Positions 47,395 to 60,859 of a DNA stretch of 64,000 bases are shown here, in pieces. The notes beneath the pieces were generated by a model, which made no database searches, had not been told where the DNA came from, and worked only from the letters and a program-made list of their open reading frames with translations. Location: NCBI GenBank assembly GCA_027922465.2, contig BQMF02000373.1, positions 124,001 to 188,000 of the forward strand. Direction: 5' to 3'. A program made the position numbers and the translations under genes. The stretch is from Turritopsis dohrnii. Its lineage: Eukaryota > Cnidaria > Hydrozoa > Anthoathecata > Oceaniidae. Within the stretch, counting starts at the first letter, position 1, and the number at the start of each line of letters is the position of its first letter.

Positions 47395-48420
47395 GAGGAG
47401 GAGGAGAAACACGGGTATTTTAAATACTTTACTCCACCATGGGTGTCCTAAAGTCAATTACGACGTATTGTATAAGAATATAAGCCTCTTAATGAGGCTG
47501 TCAATCAGGACATTTATATTTAAGTTTGCTGTGTGAGAAATATTTGACCGCAAGCAGAGCAGGTAATAACAACAGAGTGTTGCCGACTAGATTACTATCG
47601 TCGTAAATGTAGTTACGACATACAGAAACATATTAAAAATAGAAATCTCTTACTAAGGTTGTCAATCAGAACATTCATAAGTAAGTTTGGTATGTGGGAG
47701 GAATTTGATCACAAGCAGATAATCTTCAAAAAAAAAACAATCCATTTACTATTTACATACCCTTAATAAAAGCAAGAGTATTTGCTAATTAGAAGTCGAT
47801 ATCATAAGGCGCCATAACTATCAATATTTTAAGTGTTGAAAATGTTAATTTTTTCCCTCGATTTAATAAAAGGTATAAAACTATACCTGTTATATTGTAT
47901 AAATAAAGGTTTTAAAGGTTATATGGTATATGGTTAAAGAACCTACAAAACAACTAAATATTCACATTTCTGTTGACATCAGCAAATTGTGAAATGTGAA
48001 GTATTTATTTTCACACCGACCACCTGAGTTCTTTGGTATGACAAGCAAAACTTATTCTTTTCAAAGCGAATTAATTAGACAAAAAACCCATTACGACATC
48101 TCAATAATTTTTGTGAAGGACTACTAGGATAGCACTCCACTATGACTGCATTCATGTCAGAGCAGAGAGTCTTCGACAACATAAACTGCCTTATCGGTAA
48201 AAAATCCGTCGGTATAAAAATTCTTCAGCAAAACGTTTCATCGGTAATAAATATTCGTCACAGCGACAAAAATTCGTCACTTTTTACCGACGAAACTTCA
48301 TACTATTTTTATTTCCTTTTTTCTCAACCGTGGATACACGTTTTTTTTATTAGCAACCAAGGTCAAACATTTTTCAGTAGTTTAATTTATTGCTAAGCAT
48401 CAATTGAATATATATCTAAT
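47395..48420. other. Intergenic stretch, nothing recognised
   Basis: Two loosely similar stretches near 47440-47540 and 47580-47720 share 'taatgaggctgtcaatcagg'-like text. The frame at 48142-48396 has no domain. Confidence 0.4.
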
Positions 48421-48426
48421 CTATAG

Positions 48427-49313
48427 CGTGGCTGATTTGGACAATTTACTTTTACTTTTTAATAAAAGACGCGGCCGCGTGTTTCAAATACGCGGCCGCG
48501 CTCTTTAATATGCGGCCGCGCCTTTAAACACGCGGCCGCGCCCTTTTTGCTAAACACGCGGCCGCGCATTTTGAAGCAAACACGCGGCCGCGCTCTTTAC
48601 AATATCTGGTCTGTAAAACAACCATTTTGGCAAGATACCCTGAACTAGTATCTTTTACTGGTCCTCACAATATTAGTTGAAAATATGCGCCTTTGGGATG
48701 TAAAGTACAGTCTACAGTCTACAGTCTACAGCAATATAAAGTCGTTAAATCAAATAAACGTGTTCAAGACGATTTAATATTATGATAAAAAGAAACTTCA
48801 TTAATATATATAGTATATTACAAACTATACAAACTGTTTACCTTGGTAAATTTACTCAAGTCAGGAAGCATCACGTTGTTGCCAGCCATGTTGTTTATTG
48901 CTCGTTTGTTTTGAATCTGTGCTAACATATCATGAAACTAACGTGAACTCAAAATGCGCGGCCGCAAAATTGAAACACGCGGCCGCGTCCTTCAAATATG
49001 CGGCCACATACTTTAATTGTGCGGCCGCGTACTTAACATTTCAAGGCACACAATTGCAGCTAATATTGTGAGGACCAGTAAAAGATACCAGTTCAGCGTA
49101 TCCTGCCAAAATGGTTGTTTTACAGACCAGATATTGTAAAGAGCGCGGCCGCGTGTTTGCTTCAAAATGCGCGGCCGCGTGTTTAGCAAAAAGAGCGCGG
49201 CCGCGTGTTTAAAGGCGCGGCCGCATATTAAAGAGCGCGGCCGCGTATTTGAAACACGCGGCCGCGTCTTTTATTAAAAAGTAAAAGTAAATTGTCCAAA
49301 TCAGCCACGGTAA
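48427..49313. mobile_element. Palindromic MITE packed with GCGGCCGC palindromes
   Basis: The terminal arms begin CGTGGCTGATTTGGACAATT and end in the reverse complement at 49313, with TA beside each end. The left arm carries six GCGGCCGC octamers (48471, 48492, 48512, 48532, 48558, 48584), the right arm six, and the middle three plus one decayed copy (GCGGCCAC). Spacing in the left arm is 20-26 bases. No ORF. Confidence 0.85.
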
Positions 49314-49314
49314 A

Positions 49315-51570
49315 TCTAAGTCCCGGAAAACCCTTGAGTATGTTTTAGTTGTTTGATTAAAGTTTCTAAATACAAGTGGCACTTGACAAAGATTTTGAAC
49401 AAATCGAAATATCGTGAAAATGCTGTGTGTTTTTTTCCGTATTTTATATATTACAACACATGCTTTACGTTTTAATAAATATAATATATATGATATAAAG
49501 AGCGAACAACCTACAGCCTAGTGCACTAAACTAGTGTTACAGTTTTAAGAGATGTGATGTAGCTATGCTAGTGCAGCATCATTTTAAAATATCATGTTGC
49601 AAATTTATCTAAGATTCTGGTAGTACTATTGCCTGACTGTTTGAGAACATTTGCTAGTGTTGCTTATATAAAAAACGCGCATACGTTTCAGTACTTCTTT
49701 GTTATTTTCATCGCTTTCATTCTGCTTGTTACTTTAGATATATATTTGATGAAAGAAGTAAGCCTGGATATTTGATACGGTTATGATGAAAGCGAGATTT
49801 ATTTATACTTTGACGAAATGAATAAATGAACACGTCTCCAATATTGCTTAATACGGCTCCCCATTGAAATCATGAGAATATTGAGGATTCATTAGTAAGT
49901 AATATTATGCATATTCCACGAATAAAATGCATCTCGTTATGATATTTGATCCGATTAAAATATTGCACATGATGATTACACCATGGGGAGAGCGTGTCCC
50001 GAATGTCAATAATCCAACTCGATTTTACCGAAATTAAAAGCGAATCAACGATTAAGGTATTCAGATTTCGCAAAAGGAAAAACAAAATAGGAAAAGAAAG
50101 GGAAAGATGGCAACACTATGGCGCTATTCTAGTTTATTTTAGCCTTTTCATTGATTATAATACTATCAGTCAGCAATATGTAATACTATGTTGATGATTA
50201 TAAAACTACAGAAAAAGAATAGTTGATGCGTTACGTGATTATAACAGTAAATTATATGTTAAATGTAAGACTTTGTTCATGATTATAATACTACCCATTG
50301 TTTCTATAAGTATGTTTATTTGTAAGACTTAGGTCTTACAAATAAACTTAGTCACGTGATAACCCAAACATGTACGTTACAGCTGTGGCTGTTAAATTTT
50401 GTGGTTTTCTTGCGCCTTTTTTAAAGCCACTTTCAGTTAATCTATTGTTTCTGCTACCTCCTCTTCACCACCACACTATTACCACTAGGATAAAGGCATA
50501 ATTGTTTTCTAGTATTATATATTTTCTAGTATTATATTTTGTTCCTTTCATTTTAATCGCTGCTTTTCATAATAAATCCATTTTAAAGTATTATAATTAG
50601 TCACCTGTAGTATTAAAATTGGTTTCATAGTATCATATTCGATACGTTGGAAATAAAGCTCCTTTTGGCGCGCCATAGAACACAGTTGCTCATGACGGCA
50701 GTGTGTAAAACCTGTAAAACAAAAGCTGTTATTTATCATTGTTATGTAGCTTAGAAACATATTGAAATAAACATGCATAGAGCCTAAGGTTAGATTTAAT
50801 TAATGATGTATTAACGATTTTTATCCTACTCGTATGGAAACAGAATTGACTTATGAGAAAATACAATCAACAACCAATGGATGTGCTTATGTTTTAAGAA
50901 TCTTTTGTTGTAGATAGGGAGTTGTCGAAACTGCTATAAGCTATATGTAAGCAGTTTCAGATATTTTAATCAGTCAAGATTGAAATCAAGTAGTTAATTG
51001 ACAGTTTTTCACTTGGAAGATTAATGAGAAATTTATACAAAAACAAAAACTGACGCTCTATTATAGAAAGGTTTGCCATTCATTTCACCTTTTATACTTG
51101 ACCAGGAGACACTTTCATGAGAGAACCGTTGATGTTTTTGGTACTGTTTGCAACAATGTACCTTATTATTCTTTGTTACAGTTTTGTTAAAGTCTATGGT
51201 GTTGATGTTTTTATAAAATTTTCTACACTGAAGTTGCATCAAAACATGAACTTTAAACCCCGGATTATTCTCAAATGATACTTATATTTTTCAGGCATTG
51301 GAAATGGAATTTTTTTGTTTCTTTTCATTTATTGTTTTCGTATTTGGTAATGGTAGACAAATATTGACTTAGACATTAAGATGAAAAATAGTGAAGTAGC
51401 TTGTGGCTAACGTCGACGGGGGCATTCAATACAAGCACAACAGTATGATGTTTCTTCTAACAAAACGTGGCTTTATCAAATCTATCCAAAAACGTGACTG
51501 GTCCGTCTGACTCGCTCTCGTTCACTCTCTCTCTCGTCTCCCTTATCCAAATTCTTTAAATACTTCAAGT
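49315..51570. other. Intergenic stretch; one perfect hairpin
   Basis: A 15-bp stem with a 4-nt loop lies at 50314-50347 (GTTTATTTGTAAGAC and its complement). No coding region was recognised. Confidence 0.45.
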
Positions 51571-51679
51571 AGATCCTTGTATCGATACTTTCTTTGCAGC
51601 TTTACTACTGGAAGAGCAAGCAGTTGTTTGGTTTATTCCTGAAAGTTCATTGAAACAATATTCTTGAAGACCATTTTGT

Positions 51680-51713
51680 ATGATGGATGAGGGGATGATG
51701 GACACTGAGCTCA
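51680..51713 (+). CDS. Second copy of the Death-helicase first exon (paralogue start)
   Basis: ATG at 51680 opens MMDEGMMDTEL and ends in phase 1 at a GTAAGT donor. It parallels exon 1 at 6506 in peptide, phase and donor. About 80 upstream bases match the 6292-6470 block ('ctactggaagagcaagcagt'). Later exons are not visible before the window ends; they may lie to the right or be lost. Eleven codons are too few to identify a product alone. Confidence 0.45.
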
Positions 51714-52004
51714 GTAAGTTATGTTGGATTTTAAAATCTTTAGCAATCCTTAGATACTGTTTGAATTTTATGTTTTATTGCATATAAATTGCGAGGTTGG
51801 ATGTACTAATTACATTTAAACATTGAGTTTAAACAAATATTGTTGTAGAGTCTATTTACCAATGTATAAAATAAATCTTCTAAATCAAAAGCTGTTTTCA
51901 TATCATCAAAGTAAAACTTTCCTTTTGATTAGACATTTAGTTTCTTCCTTTCGAACTTTACATGAAAATAATACTACTGTAGCGAGTTTTAGTTTAGCCA
52001 CTAA

Positions 52005-52629
52005 AGCTTAGTTCTCACTGAGTTCAAAACAACGATTAGCAACGATTTCGCAAAATAACGATTACAACAATTATCATGCTCTGCATGATTTTATGAAGTA
52101 CCGGTCAACGTTCACACTAGCAAATCGTTGCTGGCTGATAAAATGGATGAATACCGTCTTCGCTAAAATCGAGAGCAGAAGAAACTGATTCCCATGCGTT
52201 TTTGATGACATCGCGTTCCTTATATGAGGAATCCGCTTTATCATACAAACATTTGTACTTTTGAACTTCTTCTGCCAGTAGTTCTTCTTGTTTTATAAGA
52301 AAAGGTTGTTTTCGTGATTTCTTGATGTTTATTTTGTCTGCCATTTTTATTCAAGTTTGTCGTTTTTCTAGCTTTTTAATGGAATTTTCCTAGTTTCATC
52401 GAAAACGTGCTCAAAAAAACTCACAAAAGCATGAAACGTCACCAATCGTTCGCGTAATCGTAAATTAAAAATCAAAATTTTTTGATTTTAAAACAACGAT
52501 TACAATTACGATTACACAACGATTACAGCCATCAATTACGTTCACACTAACGATTGCTAACGATTACGCATCATGCACACCATGATAATCGTTGCTAATC
52601 GTTAATTTGAACTCAGTGAGAACTAAGCT
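52005..52629. mobile_element. PIF/Harbinger-derived MITE with MADF-like ORF, TAA duplication
   Basis: The ends AGCTTAGTTCTCACTGAGTT and its reverse complement are flanked by TAA on both sides (52002-52004, 52630-52632). A minus-strand ORF (52117-52344) contains 'EEVQKYKCLYDKADSSYKER' and 'KNAWESVSSAL', a good MADF / Myb-SANT-like match. It encodes the accessory DNA-binding half without the nuclease. Confidence 0.8.
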
Positions 52630-52978
52630 TAAGAGTATGTAACTCTGACAAATTGTTACTATTGCAATAATGCGGTGAAAACACCTATAAAAGTATTTGA
52701 ACCTATGAGGCAAAGTTCAAGCCTTACCCTTATTAACTCAGACACATTTGGCAGGGGTTACAACGTAAAAGCCTGATGGTAACCATTTTTCAGACAAACG
52801 TATTGCTAATTTATTCATGTTTAAGGAAGACTTTGTTCTTTTAACTTGCCTGCCTTACAAAGTAAATATAAAGAGATGGAAACCTTTTTACTACCAAATC
52901 CCAAAGTATTTGAAAATTTTTTAAGCAGGCAACTAATGGTTTCATCATTAACATTTATTGAAGGCAATATAAACAATA

Positions 52979-53829
52979 TACAGTGTGATTCAAAAATAAG
53001 GCTACCCAAAAAATTATTCGCTGTGGCGTTTGACATAATTGTTGGATTAAGAAAAGTTTTATACCAACAGAAGGAGAAAGAAAAGGGCTATCCAATGACA
53101 GTAAAATTGCATTGAAATGTTAAATATTTCAAAAGTTATAAGGGATTTTATCCGAAATTTTATTAGTCTGATTTTTATGATCAATTGACACTTCGATATA
53201 ATAGCAGTTACATTTACTGTTGTGATTACAATGCAAATAAATTTACAACTTTCTTTGTAATTTAGTGCAAAGTAATTAACAAACTCCCGTATGAGAAAAT
53301 TATTTCTGCACTTAAGGCGTGTGCAGTAGCTAAAGCTGAGGAGAAGAGCTGTGTTGTGTACAGCACGTGCAGGGAAACAAAAAATATATTTGTGTTTTTA
53401 ATAGTGTTTTTAGATTTTTTACGACTTAATTGCTATTATATCGAAGTGTTAATTGATCATAAAAAGTCAGACTAATAAAATGTCGGATAAAATCCCTTAT
53501 AACTTTTGGAATATTTAACATTTCAATGTGATTTTAATGTCAGCAGATAGCCCTTTTCTTTCTCTTTCTTTTGGTATAAAACGTTTCTTAATCCAACAAT
53601 TATGTCAAACGCTACAGCAGTGGCGGATCTAGAGGTATGTCGAAATTTGTGTAGGAGAGTATTAACATAATTTGTGAATTCAATTTATATTATCAATGGG
53701 ATTATTTGAACGCTTTCTTTTATGATTAGATTGCTAACACTCTCCTACACGAATTTCGACATACCTCTAGATCCGCCACTGCTACAGTGAATAATTCTTT
53801 GGGTAGCCTTATTTTTGAATCACACTGTA
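52979..53829. mobile_element. Palindromic MITE interrupted by a nested element
   Basis: The ends TACAGTGTGATTCAAAAATA and its reverse complement define the element. The ORF at 52846-53115 runs across the left end and is not a gene. The right arm is split by the element at 53618-53781. Confidence 0.8.
53618..53781. mobile_element. Nested hAT-like MITE with 6-bp CTACAG duplication
   Basis: The ends CAGTGGCGGATCTAGAGGTA and its reverse complement are each flanked directly by CTACAG. Comparison with the other arm of the host element shows a single CCACAG-like site there, so CTACAG is a true duplication. Confidence 0.8.
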
Positions 53830-54240
53830 CAGTGTGTCTCTGAGAAATTTAGCCCGAAGGTTTAACATCTAATAACTTTTCATACAGTGATTTGTTTTTA
53901 GCGGTTTTTATACCATTAGAAAGAGCATTTTGTTGGCTTTCTGGAGATATAATAATTAGACATTGAAAATTTATATTTTCCAAGTTATAACAGTTTTTTG
54001 GCATCTAACGCATCACTACTTTCTTAATGATCGATTAACACCTTCTTTAATGACTCTATGTGTCTTTGAACATGAATCTATTCAAGTAATAATGAATCTT
54101 TCATTTTCAACTGGGAATAAAAATTATGTGTTAAATAAATATAAAATTTCTTTGTTAAAATGACTTTTAGTTTTATTGTTTATATTTGTAACATTTTGTA
54201 GTTTTTATTATAAGAATGTGTTAATCGATCATTATAGTTT
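53828..54240 (+). mobile_element. TACAGTGTG family arm, third subtype
   Basis: It starts TACAGTGTGTCTCTGAGAAA directly at the end of the previous element. An inverted match (TTTCTCAGAGACACACGGTA) lies far away at 60023-60045. The interior again has 'ttagaaagagcattttg' and 'gatcgattaacacc', as in the 9.9-11.7 kb elements. Confidence 0.55.
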
Positions 54241-56418
54241 AAATGATCCGTTACCTCTAGCAAATCCCTTTTAACTTCTTAACCATCCATAAATACAAAG
54301 TTTTTTTTGAATTATCAGATAGTTTACAGAATTATCTTTCTGATGGTGTTTGAATTGCTAACAAGAGCCTCATGGCACAAACACGATTGTAAATCTTAAT
54401 TCAATGTATGCGTAATTTATATTATAGCCATCAGTCAGGGAATTCGTAATCTTCCTTTTTGTACGAAACTATTGTTAATCAATCGAATATCCTTTTAATG
54501 CACATGATATTGGTAAAAAACAAGAAGGCACTATCAGGAATGAAGGCCTGAAGGTCAAAATGGAAAAATGTTTGACTGTGAAGCAAAATCGAAAAAAACT
54601 TTTTTCTGCAGAAAGGTCAAATTAGCAATTTCTGAGTGATAACTAAAATGAGTGTGATTAAAGGGATTCTTGCGTCCAAACTTTTGTGATGGTAGAACAA
54701 AGTTGCTTATGAAGTCCTTTTGCAGTTTTTGGAAATTCTGTTTCCTTAGGGAGATATTTATATTTAAAAATCATCAACATGCAATGCATAATTATGATGT
54801 AATAAGATAGTATTTTGTTGATGCTTGTTACTTCTGAATTAGTATTATTAATACTACATTTCATTCTTCTGCAGGGCTCCCACTCATAAGGAACAAATTT
54901 TTTTATGATTTTATGCCAAAAAACGCAATATTTTATGCTTTTTTTTATGCTGAAGGATAAGATTTTATGCCCTTTTCATGACAATTTTGGAGGCCAGAGA
55001 AGGCAAGACCGCAAAAAGTTACGTTTTCTTTACTGAGGCATATTAGTCTCTATAGCAAATACAGAGATATTATGAAAGGCAGCTTTTGTTCACTGTCAAA
55101 ACAATGAAAACATGTAGTGCAAGACACTGAATTGGAGTGTGATATAGTGTAACTTTTGTCCACTATTCAAGCAATGCAAGTATAGAGTACTTAGCTGATA
55201 AAATGATAGGCCGCTCTAAGTGATTGCCCAATCAATAATAAAGACAGTGGAATATAGTAATACATTGGTAGTAATAAGGTCTATATGGTCACAACCCTGT
55301 CAAAAATGTACGAAGTGCTGTACAGGAACTAACAGGGAACAATATATTTGAAAAGAACGTCTTCAATAAAATGGTCATAATAAAAAGACTAATCAATAAC
55401 AATGTAACAAGAAAATCAGCCTTTAAAACTGCTAAACTGTTTAAAACAAGATTTTAAAATTGCAGCCATTTTTATTAAAAAAGACATGCAGTTCCAGGCT
55501 TAATATAAGAATGAATATAAAAAAAAGAGCAGGTTTTTCAGAAGAAACTCCTTCATTTAAAATAACCAACAAAATTAAAAAAAGACAATTTGTGAAAAAT
55601 AGCTTTGCTTTCTCCAGTAAAAATAACTGGTTATCAACTTTAAGTAAAGCTAACACTGTATGTTTAAACATCGCAAACTTTGTGTGGCTCCCTTGTTAAT
55701 TATGGTGAATTCTGAAGGACCAGAAACCTTTTGAAAAGTTTTTCAAGCTTTGCCAGAAAAAAATAGCACAAATAATGAAGCAATCACTCGACATCTATGG
55801 GGCAGCTATTTATGTCAATGTGTTGATTGAGGTAATGCGTCCTCTTTTCACAGTTAAATAGAAACAACAAATTGGATAAAGACACAAATTGTAGCAAGCA
55901 CAAATTGTGTTCAGATATCAATAGAATTAAAACTCAAAATAAATACCAAAAAGATTAAAAACAGAGGACGCAGAATACAAGATATAAATAATCAATCTGG
56001 CATACAAGTCTACAATTCACTCTTTTGCTTACTCAACATAGCATACTGTACTAAATACTGTATTAAACTGTATTATACTGTACTAAATTTAAAGTAAAAC
56101 ATAATTTCATAAGGCATCTCCTTTTCATGGACATAAGTTACAGCAGTGAACAATTACTGGGAGATGTCACATGGCTTTTTTATGATTTTTTATGCTTTTA
56201 GGCCAATTTTATGCTTTTTTTATGACAACAGGGAATTTCTTCCATTTTTTATGAAATTTTATGATTTTATGCCGAGTGTCAATCAACAGTTATAAAGATG
56301 CAATAAAAGACAGATTAACAGACAAAATTCATAGGAACAAAACTTAATTGAAGTACAAAACTTTTATATGCTCAAACACTTATCATAACCTCATAATACC
56401 TGTCTACATATAAATTCA
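54241..56418. other. Repeat-derived sequence with TTTTATG-rich blocks
   Basis: CAGGGCTCCCACTCATAAGG near 54874 looks like a hAT terminus and begins a run of 'ttttatgattttatgcc' text, repeated at about 56170-56280. Its partner terminus was not found. No gene. Confidence 0.4.
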
Positions 56419-58117
56419 TTATATATATATATAAGGAGCATTTTTATCTGGTTTGTTATCTAGATTTTTTACTAGGAAAAAATAGAATGCTAATGTTTCC
56501 TAAACATTGATTAGAATTTTTTTCTATTTTCCATTTTCACTGATGCAAAATGGGTAAAATTTCTTCATAAAGGCTATAAAAATTGGGCACAACACACACA
56601 CATCACACTGCTTTTACAATTATTATTTATATCACACAAAAATGACTTCATTTCATTCAGTAAGAACATCGAGTTCAGATACAGAGTACAACATGAGTTA
56701 TGTAATCAACATTTATTAAATAATCAGAACAAGTCAGTTATATACACATTTTTAAATAGTTAAGATCAACATTTATAACTTCTGGATGTGTACTTTCAAA
56801 AGTACAGTTCTATAAAAGATAAAAGTTTCCTTAATTTCACATTATAACTTACGTACAACTATTCTATTATATTCTAGACTATTCTACTGTACAAATCAAA
56901 TATATACTATTTTATAGAATTTTGTTTGGGAAACATAGGAACATAAACACTTTTGATGTAAAAGAATATGTTACCGTGTTTATAGCTAGCATTAACTTAT
57001 GAAAACATCAGCAAAGGCAGAGGTACTAACTTATCTAGGAAGCTATAATCATTTTCAAGATAAATCAATTTTATTTTAATCTAGCATGGAAACATTATCT
57101 GGCAAATCTGGGACTATAAAATATGTGCCCTTGTTCAAAAGGTGGTCATCTTTCATTCACAAAAAAAACAAATAAAAAACAATGACCTACTGATAAGCTA
57201 GCATAACTGATTACAAGTACATATCGGTTACCAGTTTTTGGAGGTATATTTATATAGTATATACTTATAAACGGATGAAAAGAAGAAAACTATTTTTCGT
57301 TAGAACTTTAAGTTTGTTCCTTCACGGATTCAACAAAGCTGTTCAATGCTATATGGTGCAGCACACTGTAAGTTAATTTGGTGCAAAGTTGTACAAGTTA
57401 TTAAGGTGCATAAAACACAGGTATTATTTAGGGTTCGTAGCGCACTTTTCCCAAAATATTTTCCCTGACCTTTCCTGACTTTAAGGAGTAAAAAAGGTAT
57501 CATTTTCCCTGACTTTTCTTTAAAAACACCCTGTTTTCCCTGACTTTATTGTCTACTAAAACTGCCACAGAGTCAAGATTACACATTCAGAAGTAATCAA
57601 TTTACAGGCTAGAAAAGGGATAAAACATTTCATAAAACATGTTAGTTAACTCTGAAACGAAGAAAAAAAAATATTGAAAGCTGATTGGGTAAGCAAAATT
57701 ATCATTGAACAAAGTCAGTACTCTTTGGTGCCTAATAGACGTCCCGCCCCGCTAATTAATTTTTCGATTTTTTTCCACCCAGGACATTCTTATTCCGACC
57801 CCCTCGGCTATTAATTTTTCGAAAAAAATCCAACCAAGACAAAAGTTTATTGCGTTTCTAGATTGTTTTATAGTAACTATGATTTTTGGTTCTTTCATAC
57901 AAAAGTTGTGTACTTTATCCCATTCATTTTCTTTTTTTTTAAAATTCGTGCTTTTTTTTTCCTCGTATATCGTGACGTATATCGCATATTTTATGAAGCG
58001 CGGAGAAGCATTAAGAAACGCATACAAGATAATAACACTTCAAACGATGCCAAAACATTAATAGACACTGTTATAAACAGTCTTATGAAATTGTTCCCTG
58101 ACTTTCCCTGACAACAA

Positions 58118-58508
58118 GCTATTGTTGTGCGGTCAAAGCTGCACGTGTTTCTTTTCTTCTATGTTTTATTTCTTCGAGAAAGGAAGAACTGAAAAATATA
58201 CATAAAACAGCAACAGCTAGAAAGGGATCACTGCTCTAAGTTGAACAGAAAGAGAAATCAACTACTATTCAGCACACAATATAGTAATCACTCAGACCAA
58301 AAGTATACAACGTGATACAAAACAAAGTGATCCGGTGAATGAAAGTAATGCACAAACAATATTTCTCCTTGTGATAAGAAATATTAAGTATATCAATAAC
58401 TTTTGTCATTAAAAAGACATATCTAACAGAAAATAACATGGGAAAATTTAAGGAACAGTTAATACAAATTTTAATCTGTAGGATTGGCACTTAAGGTCTG
58501 GAAAATAA
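58118..58508 (+). repeat. Direct repeat, first copy (second at 59417-59865)
   Basis: Shared text includes 'gtgcggtc.aagctgcac', 'aggaagaactg', and 'aattttaatctgtaggatt' followed by 'ctggaaaataaat'. The copies are about 1.3 kb apart and about 85% alike by eye. The minus- and plus-strand ORFs within them are not conserved between copies. Confidence 0.65.
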
Positions 58509-60246
58509 ATTCTAAAGGAAGAAAGTTTTGCAGTTCTTGCGGTTTTTGCGGTTTTGGTTCGAATCGCAAAAGTTTATTCCCACAAAATATTGTAATATTG
58601 GTAAACCGCAAAAGTTTTTTTCCGCAAAATTTTCAAAATAATCCCAATTTTCGTTAATTATTACAAGACAAATTCCTCTTACCTAAAGCCTGTTTGTAGA
58701 AGCTCATTGACTCCAATTTCAATAAGTGATTTGATCTACTTTATTTCATGAAAACTTTGAGGGCTTTTTTTGGCAAAATTGAATTTCGTGGCATTTTAAT
58801 TTTGCTGTTCGAGCTAAAAGTTGTGAAATATTTTCTCAGACGAAAAATTAAACTATGTTTGCCTAGTGAAGTTTTTCTGTCTGAAATTCTCCAACGTATA
58901 AATTTTTCTTTGTCTAGTATAAATGACACTGACAAAAATGAATAGTAATGGAATAGAGCGAATCTGAGAGATATAAAAATTACAATAGAACCCAAAATCA
59001 AATGTCAGTGAGTTTGTTTACTAACTGTAGTAACTATCAAAAGAACAACTAGAAAATGGCGTTAATCTACTCTTTTAATGCAATCATTGCCTCTCGATGC
59101 TTTCATATCTGTAAAGAAACAACTTCCCTGACGAAATTTTCCCCTCTAAGGTACTCTCCTTTAACAAGCGCAAAATTTTTTTCTCACAAAAAAAATGTAA
59201 ACTGAGGAACTGCAAAAGTTCATTCTCGCAAAAAGGATTCATTTCCACGAACCGAAAAAGATTTTTCCCGCAAAATCCAAAAAACACCTTCTTCCTTTAA
59301 AGTAAATATATATGTATCTTTATTCAATGACTTGTGTGTAAAGGAGGTCACCTTCATTTACAATTAAACCTATGTCAAATGAATTCCAATAACCAAGTCT
59401 CGCAACAGCTATTTGTGGTGCGGTCGAAGCTGCACACTTATGTTTCTTTTCTTCTTCTATATTTTTTTGTTCTTGGAGGAAGGAAGAACTGTAAAATATG
59501 GATGAAAACAACAGCAACGAAAAATCTGTCAAAGACCAATGTTTTAAATTACATAAAAATAAGAAAAATAACGTACTATCCAGCACACAATTACAGTACT
59601 CACTCAGGACCAACGGACTGCAAGGTGATGTACATAATGATAGCACCCACGCACGCATGTGGCGAAGGAAGTTCTGCATCAACAATATTTCGAAGACGAT
59701 AGTTACTTTGCTATTTTCTCTTTACCATAAGAAACATTGAGTATATCAATAACTTTTGTCATTAAAAAGACATATTTAACGTAAAATAACATAGGAAAAT
59801 TTAAGAAACAGTTATACAAATTTTAATCTGTAGGATTAACAATAAGTCTGGAAAATAAATGACATTCTACCTTAGACTGTGACGACAATTCATATGAGCG
59901 TCGGCCTAAAACATCAAAACTCCGCGGCACCACGACGATTTTAAACACGATCTCCACTTACGTTACAATCGTGAATAACTGACAAGTGTATAAAAAGTTA
60001 TTACTTGTTGACGTTTCGGGCTAAATTTCTCAGAGACACACGGTACTTCTAAATCATTTGTCAGTAACTTGAGAGAGAATTGACATCATGAATTTTTCTT
60101 ATACAAGAAAAATCAGGCTCAGGCTGTACTTATTTTTTAAACTAATGATTTCAGTCTCAGGTTGTCTTTATTTCATCATAATTCACGATTGTAACGTTAT
60201 TCACGTTATTGCGTCGGAAAAAAATCCTAATTAAAAGGGTTGTCAA

Positions 60247-60288
60247 AGGGTGTTTTAATACGGTATTCGCTTACGCTGCTACCGTAAG
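60247..60288 (+). repeat. 3' fragment of the ACAAGAGCCAGATGG repeat
   Basis: GGGTGTTTTAATACGGTATT through GCTGCTACCGTAA, identical or nearly so to the ends at 13256 and 17377. It shows that the family's right end is a fixed boundary. Confidence 0.65.
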
Positions 60289-60859
60289 AAAACATTTATG
60301 AAGTGAATTTTTTTTACACCAAAAGAATACGATCGCATGCGCAAAACTGGAAATCAACATTGCATCGCACACGCAAATTGAACAGCACGTGCGAATTACA
60401 ACACGCGTGTTATATACTCAGGGCAAAGACTGTTTTATAGAACTATGTACTTTTGAAAGTACACATCCAGAAGTTATAAATGTTGTTCATCTTAACTATT
60501 TGAAAACGTATAACTGGCTTGTTCTGATTATTTGATAAATGCTGATTACATAACTCATGATGTACTCTGTATCTGAACTCGATGCTCTCACTGAATGAAA
60601 TGAAGTCATTTTTGTGTTATATAAAAGTAGTTTCATGCGACAATTTGAGTTCATCAAATTTTTTGCAGGAAAGTCTTAAAATGTTTGAAAGAACGAGGCA
60701 TGACGTAATTGGAACTTCATTTTTATCTGCGCTTGAGCTCTTCGTTTTGAAACCTCTTATCTTCCACAGTCCCAGGGTTTTACTTTAATTTATTAGTTTT
60801 TATATTTGTAGGTCCACATCAGTGTTTATTTCACTGCCATTTTCTGTATGACCTGCCTT

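Noticed and set aside
52846..53115. An 89-codon + strand ORF
   Set aside because: It runs from unique sequence across the left terminal repeat of a MITE, and the repeat part is non-coding in other copies.
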